Assembly: GCA_964486825.1 (NCBI GenBank)
Contig: CAZAQS010000083.1
Coordinates: forward strand, 1-18,103
Length of the DNA stretch: 18,103 bases
Direction: 5' to 3'
From: CAZAQS01 sp964486825
GTDB taxonomy: Bacteria > Chloroflexota > Anaerolineae > Anaerolineales > UBA4823
In this document: positions 7,685 through 12,748 of the stretch, piece by piece
Numbering within the stretch: position 1 is the first letter of the stretch
Layout: every line of letters starts with the position of its first letter
The notes under the pieces: model-generated
Database searches by the model: none
What the model saw: only the letters and a program-made list of their open reading frames with translations
What the model was told of the DNA's origin: nothing
Program-made: the position numbers and the translations under genes

Positions 7685-9097
7685 TTATTTTCCCGCCTTG
7701 TGCTTGTGTTTGATTTCCGTGATGGTCTCCTGGGGCAGGTCGGGGACCTCTTCTGTGCGGGTGATGCCCAGGGCTTCCCTTTGGGCTTCCCGCCAGCGCT
7801 GGAGTCTTGCAAGGACTTGTTCTTCGTAGCCCTGGTCGGAAGGTTGGTAGAAATAGGTTCCCAGCAGCGGCCTGGGCAGGTATTGCTGGGGCAGGAAGTG
7901 ATCCGGGCCTTCGTGCGGGTACTGGTAACCGGCCCCGTGCCCCAGGGCCTTGGCGTCCCGGTTGGCGTCCTGCAGGTGGGAGGGAACCTCCGGGCGGCCC
8001 TCTTCCTCGATCAGCTGGAAGGCCTTGAAGTACGCCCCGGCGCTGTTAGATTTCGGAGCAGTCGCCAGGTACAGGGTGGCCTCCACGATCGGGTAGATGC
8101 CCTCCGGCATGCCGATATAGTCGAAGGCCTGGGCTGCAGAATTGGCTACCACCAAGCCCAACGGGTCTCCCAGTCCGATGTCCTCGCCCGCCAGGATGAT
8201 CAAGCGTCGCAGGATGAAGCGCGGGTCCTCGCCGGCGTACAGCATTTTCGCCAACCAGTACAGCGCCGCGTCGGGATCCGAGCCGCGCACCGACTTGATG
8301 AAAGCCGAGATGGTATCGTAATGAGCGTCCCCGTCTTTATCGTACAGGACCGCCCGCCGTTGGATCGATTCCTGGGCCACTTCCAGGGTGACATGGATCA
8401 CTCCGCTCTCATCCGGGAGCGTGCTTTCAACTGCCAGCTCCAGTGCATTGAGGGCGTTGCGGGCATCGCCGCCCGCCACCCGGATCAGGTGCTCGAGGGC
8501 GTTCTCATCCAACCGTATCTCTCGCTTGCCATAACCACGCTCCTCGTCGCCCAGGGCCGCTTGCAGGATGGCGCGCACGTCCTTGTCCTCCAGGTGCCGC
8601 AATTGGAATACCCGCGAGCGCGAGACCAGCGCTCCGATGACCTCGAAGTACGGGTTCTCGGTAGTAGCTCCGATCAGGATAAAAGTTCCGTTTTCGACAT
8701 GCGGCAGCAAGGCGTCCTGCTGGGCCTTATTCCAGCGGTGTACCTCATCCACGAACAGGATGGTCCGTTTCTGGTACAGCCTGCGCCGTTCGAGGGCCGC
8801 CTCGATCACCTCTCGCAGCTCGGCCTTGCCTGCCAGCACCGCCGAAAGCGTCACGAAATGGGACTTCGTCAGGTTGGCGATCACCATCGCCAGGGTGGTC
8901 TTGCCGGTGCCGGGCGGTCCCCACAGGATAATCGAGGAGAACAGGCGGTCGGACTCGATGGCGCGCCTCAGTAAGCGTCCCGGCCCGACGATCTCCTCCT
9001 GGCCGACGAACTCATCCAGCGTGCGCGGCCGCATGCGCGCCGCCAGTGGGGCTTCGTTCTTCATCCGCTTCTGCATGGCGTGGTCGAAAAGGTCCAT
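7685..9097 (-). CDS. rarA: Replication-associated recombination protein A (RarA/MgsA/WRNIP1 family AAA+ ATPase)
   Basis: Clamp-loader-related AAA+ ATPase that acts at stalled replication forks. The 470 residues show Walker A GPPGTGKT (60-67), Walker B ILFVDE (113-118) followed by VHRWNKAQQDALLP, sensor 1 GATTENP (143-149) and an arginine-finger-like SRSRVF (159-164). The C-terminal MgsA/RarA tetramerisation region contains DKDGDAHYDTISAFIKSVRG, GEDIGLGDP and GYQYPHEGP, diagnostic for the family. The usual N-terminal MDLF opening supports the ATG at 9097. No Shine-Dalgarno is visible; instead a TATAAT lies six bases before the ATG, consistent with a leaderless transcript. It heads the minus-strand operon. 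Confidence 0.96.
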   Translation of the reverse strand: MDLFDHAMQKRMKNEAPLAARMRPRTLDEFVGQEEIVGPGRLLRRAIESDRLFSSIILWGPPGTGKTTLAMVIANLTKSHFVTLSAVLAGKAELREVIEAALERRRLYQKRTILFVDEVHRWNKAQQDALLPHVENGTFILIGATTENPYFEVIGALVSRSRVFQLRHLEDKDVRAILQAALGDEERGYGKREIRLDENALEHLIRVAGGDARNALNALELAVESTLPDESGVIHVTLEVAQESIQRRAVLYDKDGDAHYDTISAFIKSVRGSDPDAALYWLAKMLYAGEDPRFILRRLIILAGEDIGLGDPLGLVVANSAAQAFDYIGMPEGIYPIVEATLYLATAPKSNSAGAYFKAFQLIEEEGRPEVPSHLQDANRDAKALGHGAGYQYPHEGPDHFLPQQYLPRPLLGTYFYQPSDQGYEEQVLARLQRWREAQREALGITRTEEVPDLPQETITEIKHKHKAGK

Positions 9098-9103
9098 GAA
9101 GGT

Positions 9104-9109
9104 ATTATA
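9104..9109 (-). promoter_or_regulatory. Perfect -10 element six bases before the rarA start codon (leaderless promoter candidate)
   Basis: The minus strand carries TATAAT at 9109-9104, followed by six bases and then the rarA ATG. Transcription from such a -10 would begin at or next to the A of the ATG, giving a leaderless mRNA. This agrees with the absence of a ribosome binding site. I find no good -35 hexamer at 16-18 bases. Confidence 0.45.
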
Positions 9110-9203
9110 CTCGTATGCCTGGTTTAAGCATTTGGGCTTAGAATCAATCTATCCCGCTCGCCAGATGTTTCTCTGGGCCAGGCGTCGAGAGCATGGAGGA
9201 ACC

Positions 9204-9917
9204 TTGCTAAAAGGATGTATGGCGACAGCCACTCTGATCTTCATTGTACTGGCCATAAACGCCTGTAGCTCATCATCCATACCCTTTATCCCCCCACAAA
9301 TAGGGGTGACGGATGCTACCCTAACACCGCTATCATTGCTGAACCCCCTTAGCGACTTCCCACTGACTCCTGGAAGCTATTGGGTTTACTCACACACTGA
9401 GTACTGGGAGGATCAAGTAGAAACTGGCCTCATCACCGTATCCGTCGTCAGCAATCAGATGCAAGGGGCTCACTTCTTGGCTCAAATGAAGGTGGAGCTA
9501 AGCTTTGACCCTCAATGGGTGCCTGATGGGCTTGGAGCTGGCTCCAGTGACTTCTGGTATGCGACTGATCAGCAAGGGCGCGTGTATTCTCTTTGGGACC
9601 TGCCCGAAGCTGAGGATTTCACGGATTCCATCCTCGCGTATCGGTTTCCTTTGGAGTCGACTGAGTGTTGGTTTCGATCAGCCGATCTCTGGAACGCCCT
9701 GGGTGAAAACTGCACGTTTGCCGATGGGCCTCAGGTGCTTGAGACCCCTGCCGGCGTCTTTGGAGATTGCTTTTCGATCGTAACACCTTATCTCTCTGGA
9801 GGTACTCGCGATTGGGTTTGCAAAGGGGTAGGATATGCTGGCGCTAAGTATGATCATCTAGGATCACCCTTTGGATATGAGACGACGCTGATTGAATACA
9901 AGATAGCGCCGCCTTAA
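9204..9917 (+). CDS. Putative secreted lipoprotein, function unknown
   Basis: With a TTG start at 9204 the protein is 237 residues. It has a basic N-terminus (Lys3), a hydrophobic stretch and a lipobox-like INAC with Cys21, then a serine-rich linker, suggesting lipid anchoring outside the membrane. GGAGG (9195-9199) precedes this start by 4 bases. An ATG at 9219 is an alternative but would remove the only positive charge from the signal peptide. The mature part looks beta-rich, with the segments TPGSYWVYSHTEYW and WVCKGVGYAGAKYDHLG typical of small secreted beta-sandwich proteins of unknown function. Several cysteines may form disulfides. Codon choice looks more AT-rich than in the flanking rarA gene. 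It is divergent from rarA and convergent with the BON gene. Confidence 0.7.
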   Translation: MLKGCMATATLIFIVLAINACSSSSIPFIPPQIGVTDATLTPLSLLNPLSDFPLTPGSYWVYSHTEYWEDQVETGLITVSVVSNQMQGAHFLAQMKVELSFDPQWVPDGLGAGSSDFWYATDQQGRVYSLWDLPEAEDFTDSILAYRFPLESTECWFRSADLWNALGENCTFADGPQVLETPAGVFGDCFSIVTPYLSGGTRDWVCKGVGYAGAKYDHLGSPFGYETTLIEYKIAPP

Positions 9918-9951
9918 GATCGGCAGATAATCAGTTTCCAGGATATTAGCG

Positions 9952-10530
9952 CTAGGACTGGTGGTCATCCAGCATCGCTGCCGGGCCGCTGGGCTCCGGC
10001 CCGCCCGGGAACCGGTCGGCCATCTCGCGTGCCTGCCTTTCTTTCTGAAGCTCCTCTTGGTTCGGCCTCACCCTAAACCGTAACCGGTTGTGCACATCGA
10101 TAACGCCCTGGATCCGCTCGGCGTTGGCTTCTACCATGCGCTTGATGCGGCGGTCCTCAACCGTCCCGCTTAGCGTGACCTCGCCTTCCGTTACATCCAC
10201 CTCAACGTCGCTGGCGTCGATCTGGTGGTGCTGCGTCAACCGTAAACAGATATCCTCCCAGATGCGCTCGTCAGAGCGCCGGTAATTCCTGGGGCCGACT
10301 CCTTCATAAGGGCCTGGCTGCATCCATTCCCTTTGGTAAAGCCAATAATCTGGCGCGTTGTATTCATCGGGATATTCATCCTCCGGGCGCTGCAAGTCGC
10401 CCCGCCTGCGCCGCCTTGGACCGGGCGCAGCGTATCCCCAGCGTCTATCCAAAGCGCCGGGACGGTTCCTGGACAGCTGGTCTTCCTCAGAACGCCTTGA
10501 TTCACGATCTCTTCTCGGCCGGTTTTCCAT
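9952..10530 (-). CDS. BON-domain protein with Arg-rich disordered N-terminus
   Basis: The ATG at 10530 is chosen over longer in-frame starts because AAGGAGGT (10542-10535) lies just upstream. The result is 192 residues. Residues 1-80 are rich in Arg, Pro, Asp and Tyr (for example RRRRRGDL near 39-46) and probably disordered. Residues about 86-154 form one BON domain, including DASDVEVDVTEGEVTLSGTV and GVIDVHNRLRFRV. BON domains usually bind phospholipid or serve as periplasmic/envelope modules (OsmY-like). Here I see no signal peptide or membrane segment, and the basic tail could contact nucleic acid or acidic lipid. It is transcribed alone from a good promoter at 10568-10596. The domain call is firm; the role is unknown. 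Confidence 0.85.
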   Translation of the reverse strand: MENRPRRDRESRRSEEDQLSRNRPGALDRRWGYAAPGPRRRRRGDLQRPEDEYPDEYNAPDYWLYQREWMQPGPYEGVGPRNYRRSDERIWEDICLRLTQHHQIDASDVEVDVTEGEVTLSGTVEDRRIKRMVEANAERIQGVIDVHNRLRFRVRPNQEELQKERQAREMADRFPGGPEPSGPAAMLDDHQS

Positions 10531-10567
10531 CACTACCTCCTTAAATGGGATTTTCCCCCTGGTTCTT

Positions 10568-10596
10568 ACTATATCGGTGAAAGAAGGGCGCGACAA
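10568..10596 (-). promoter_or_regulatory. Sigma70-type promoter of the BON-domain gene
   Basis: On the minus strand TTGTCG (10596-10591; 4 of 6) and TATAGT (10573-10568; 5 of 6) are separated by exactly 17 bases. A start site would fall near 10561, giving a leader of about 30 bases that contains the strong AAGGAGGT ribosome site. It is the best-matching promoter I noticed in the window. Confidence 0.6.
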
Positions 10597-10702
10597 TGGG
10601 GAAAAACCTATCCGCATATAAGGGATTTCCCTGATCTCGCGGAACGATCATGGGCATAGAGTAAAATACCTGGAAAACGAAACCAATCAAAGGAGAATCG
10701 GA

Positions 10703-11119
10703 ATGGATCCCATCTTGACCCGCTGTGGTTATCGCTGCGACCTGTGCCTGGCCTACCGCCCAAACGTCGAGCAGAACCATTCCAACCGGCAGGTGCTCAG
10801 CGACGGCTGGTATAAATACTTCGGTTTCCGCTTGGATCCCACAGAGATCTGCTGCGACGGTTGCATGTCCCAGGACCCCCACCTGATCGACTCCGGCTGC
10901 CCGGTGCGACCTTGTGTGATAGAAAGAGGCCTGGAGAATTGTTCGCAGTGCGATGATTATATCTGCGAGAAGCTGGAGGAGCGCCTGGTCATATTTGGGG
11001 AGGTACAAGAACGCACCGGGCTGGAGATTTCCCGGGAAGATTATCTCTACTTTATCCGCCCCTATGAGAACAAGCGCCGTTTGGACAAGATGCGAGCGTT
11101 ACAGGATCCAAGCTTGTAG
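10703..11119 (+). CDS. DUF3795 cysteine-rich protein
   Basis: A 138-residue protein with eleven cysteines (residues 8, 12, 15, 50, 51, 54, 66, 71, 80, 83, 88). Clusters such as CGYRCDLC (8-15), CCDGC (50-54) and CSQCDDYIC (80-88) could bind zinc or an iron-sulfur cluster. This spacing and the MDPILTRCGYRCDLC opening match the DUF3795 family, common in anaerobic bacteria and archaea and uncharacterised. AAGGAG (10690-10695) lies 7 bases before the ATG. It is cytoplasmic, with no membrane segment. It diverges from the BON gene and is followed by a palindromic repeat whose left arm overlaps its stop codon. Confidence 0.88.
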   Translation: MDPILTRCGYRCDLCLAYRPNVEQNHSNRQVLSDGWYKYFGFRLDPTEICCDGCMSQDPHLIDSGCPVRPCVIERGLENCSQCDDYICEKLEERLVIFGEVQERTGLEISREDYLYFIRPYENKRRLDKMRALQDPSL

Positions 11120-11165
11120 TAGAGACACCCGCCTACCTATGGGAGGCCTGGCGAGGCGTCTCTAC
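11119..11165. repeat. Palindromic repeat (GTAGAGAC ... GTCTCTAC)
   Basis: Perfect 8-base arms at 11119-11126 and 11158-11165 enclose a GC-rich centre in which CGCCT (11130-11134) and AGGCG (11154-11158) can also pair. The left arm uses the last base of the DUF3795 stop codon. The GTAGAGAC/GTCTCTAC ends resemble dispersed intergenic palindromes that I recall from cyanobacteria and other phyla. I see only this copy in the window. It may also attenuate read-through into the DinB gene. Confidence 0.5.
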
Positions 11166-11222
11166 GGCGGGCGTCATTACGATCTATGCGTTTCCCGTTT
11201 GAAGTTATCCTACAGGTGGAAA

Positions 11223-11723
11223 ATGAACGAAATGGACCTACTCACCCTCTACGACTACAACTACTGGGCCAACGCCCGCGTGCTGGAGGCCGCGGAGCGG
11301 GTGACACCCGAGCAGTACGCCACGCCTGCCGGTCTAAGCCACGGCAGCCTGCGGGGTACCCTGGTGCATACCTTCGTCGCGGAGCATGTGTGGCGCTTGC
11401 GCTGCCAGGAGGGCCTCTCTCCAAGCTCCCTGCCTGTCGAGGCTGATTATCCCAGCCTCGATCTGCTGCGCGACAGCTGGCAGGCGGAAGAACGCGCCAT
11501 GCGCCTCTACATCCAATCCCTGACAAGGGAGAGCCTTCAAGAAATTGTCCACTACACCACGACGAAAGGCGAACCCTATTCAAACCGGCGCTGGAACCTG
11601 CTCGTACACGTCGTCAACCACGGCACTCAATCCAGGGCTGAAGCCGGGCTGGCCCTGGCCTCGTATGGTCACTCGCCTGGTGACCTGGATATGGTCCTGT
11701 ACTTCCGGAAGCGAGGTGGATAG
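11223..11723 (+). CDS. DinB-fold (DinB/YfiT-like) metalloprotein
   Basis: A 166-residue four-helix-bundle protein. The metal triad of the family is visible: His49 (LVHTFVAEHVW), His129 and His133 (HVVNHGTQSRAEAG). The opening LLTLYDYNYWANARVLEA is also characteristic. Members bind a divalent metal; some transfer thiols such as bacillithiol, mycothiol or glutathione, and others are DNA-damage inducible with unknown activity. The ATG at 11223 is preceded by AGGTGG with short spacing. The open frame extends further upstream but overlaps the DUF3795 gene and has no family similarity there. It is convergent with the DprA-like gene. Confidence 0.9.
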   Translation: MNEMDLLTLYDYNYWANARVLEAAERVTPEQYATPAGLSHGSLRGTLVHTFVAEHVWRLRCQEGLSPSSLPVEADYPSLDLLRDSWQAEERAMRLYIQSLTRESLQEIVHYTTTKGEPYSNRRWNLLVHVVNHGTQSRAEAGLALASYGHSPGDLDMVLYFRKRGG

Positions 11724-11746
11724 GACACCGATCTTAGCTCCTATCC
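11718..11746. terminator. Hairpin between convergent DinB and DprA-like genes (possible terminator)
   Basis: GGATAGGA (11718-11725) and TCCTATCC (11739-11746) form a perfect 8-base stem with a 13-base loop. It covers the DinB stop codon and lies 21 bases beyond the DprA-like stop. No T-run follows on either strand, so it is not a classical intrinsic terminator. Confidence 0.35.
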
Positions 11747-11766
11747 CCGGTTCAAGAAAGCCAGGA

Positions 11767-12744
11767 TCAAAAAAGCCCTAGCTGTGTGGGAGTGTTCTTC
11801 GGGTTGGGTGGCTGGGATTTCAGCCAGGTCTCTAATTGGTGAGGGGGCTCTCGAAATGGATGGGGGAAAGCTAAGGCTCCCTTCTCTAAGAGCCCTGCGT
11901 TTCCACCTGGCATTTGCTCGTGGTTCAGGACGAATACGGGGACCCAACCGTTCTTCAGCGCTTCTGTGGCCCCCGCCCAGGTGCCGCCTTTCTCAAAATC
12001 GCTGGCCACCACGATCGCATAATCGGCTAAGGCATAGATCAACCGGTTGCGTCCCATAGCCGCCCCTACAGAGAAGCCTGCCTCGGGGCTATAAGGAGTC
12101 GCCAGGCATAGATCCCCGCGTTCAAGCGCGGCTCGATGGCCTGGATTGCGGATGGCACGCTCCAGGCTGTCGGAAAGTACGCTTACAGCAGTGCCCCTTG
12201 ATTCCAGGGCTGCATTGGCGCTGATGGTATCCACTCCTTTTGCGCCTCCTGAGTAGAGTACCAGCCCCGAGATACCGCACGCATTTCCAACAAATGCAGC
12301 GCTCGCCTGCCCGGCTTCGTCCAGGTGACGTGAACCAACCACGGCGATTCCAGGTTGTCCTGGCAGATCCTTGTTGCCGGCGTAGAACAGGACCACCGGC
12401 GCCGAATCCTTCAGCCGCTGCCGGTACTTTTGGGGATACTCGTTATCCGCCCGGGTAAGGGGCCGTATTCCCAGGGATTCCAATCTCTCCAGTGCAATTG
12501 CCAATGCGCCGCTGCGCTCCATCAGGCGCGCCAGGCGGGCAGCTTCCGCTTCCGTCATCGACAGCTGGGTTTCCAGATCGGAAGCGCTCCACCTTAACAG
12601 GTCGCCCGGCCTTAACGATAATGACTGCAATATGCGCGCAATCGCATTCCACTCCCGCAATTTAAGTGGTTCAGGACCAGGCTTGGATGGCAGTCCAAGG
12701 TGTGAGCAAAGCAGCAGCAAGGCAAGCGAGTCTGGTGAAATCAT
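11767..12744 (-). CDS. DprA-like protein (DNA-processing A / SLOG superfamily)
   Basis: A 325-residue Rossmann-like protein of the DprA group. DprA binds single-stranded DNA and loads RecA in transformation; relatives act in defence. Residues 1-95 form a helical N-terminal region (helix-hairpin-helix/SAM-like). The Rossmann domain shows AVVGSR (134-139), SGGAKGVDT (165-173), GFSVGAAMGRNRLIYALAD (223-241) and KGGTWAGATEALK (252-264). The last segment differs from the canonical DprA GSL/TA motif and matches a divergent subfamily. After about residue 300 only a short tail ending QLGLF follows, with no room for the usual winged-helix domain. It starts 4 bases after the recQ-PRTase stop with no Shine-Dalgarno, implying translational coupling. 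Housekeeping dprA is possible, but the context favours a dedicated partner of the fusion protein. Confidence 0.85.
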   Translation of the reverse strand: MISPDSLALLLLCSHLGLPSKPGPEPLKLREWNAIARILQSLSLRPGDLLRWSASDLETQLSMTEAEAARLARLMERSGALAIALERLESLGIRPLTRADNEYPQKYRQRLKDSAPVVLFYAGNKDLPGQPGIAVVGSRHLDEAGQASAAFVGNACGISGLVLYSGGAKGVDTISANAALESRGTAVSVLSDSLERAIRNPGHRAALERGDLCLATPYSPEAGFSVGAAMGRNRLIYALADYAIVVASDFEKGGTWAGATEALKNGWVPVFVLNHEQMPGGNAGLLEKGALAFPHPFREPPHQLETWLKSQPPNPKNTPTQLGLF

Positions 12745-12748
12745 CGGG

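Noticed and set aside
7673..8974. Open frame of 433 codons on the plus strand opposite rarA
   Set aside because: Shadow of rarA, whose AAA+ motifs are all intact.
8568..9164. Upstream extension of the lipoprotein frame, including the ATGs at 9096 and 9165
   Set aside because: Most of it runs antisense to rarA and would put the signal peptide in the middle of the protein; the signal peptide fixes the start near 9204-9219.
9946..9953. TAGCGCTA palindrome between the lipoprotein and BON genes
   Set aside because: Eight bases with no loop and no T-run; likely chance and not a terminator.
10662..10667. TAAAAT as a -10 element for the DUF3795 gene
   Set aside because: No acceptable -35 hexamer at 16-18 bases; too weak to list.
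10541..11008. Minus-strand open frame opposite the DUF3795 gene
   Set aside because: The plus-strand protein has the conserved Cys pattern and a good ribosome site; the antisense frame has neither.
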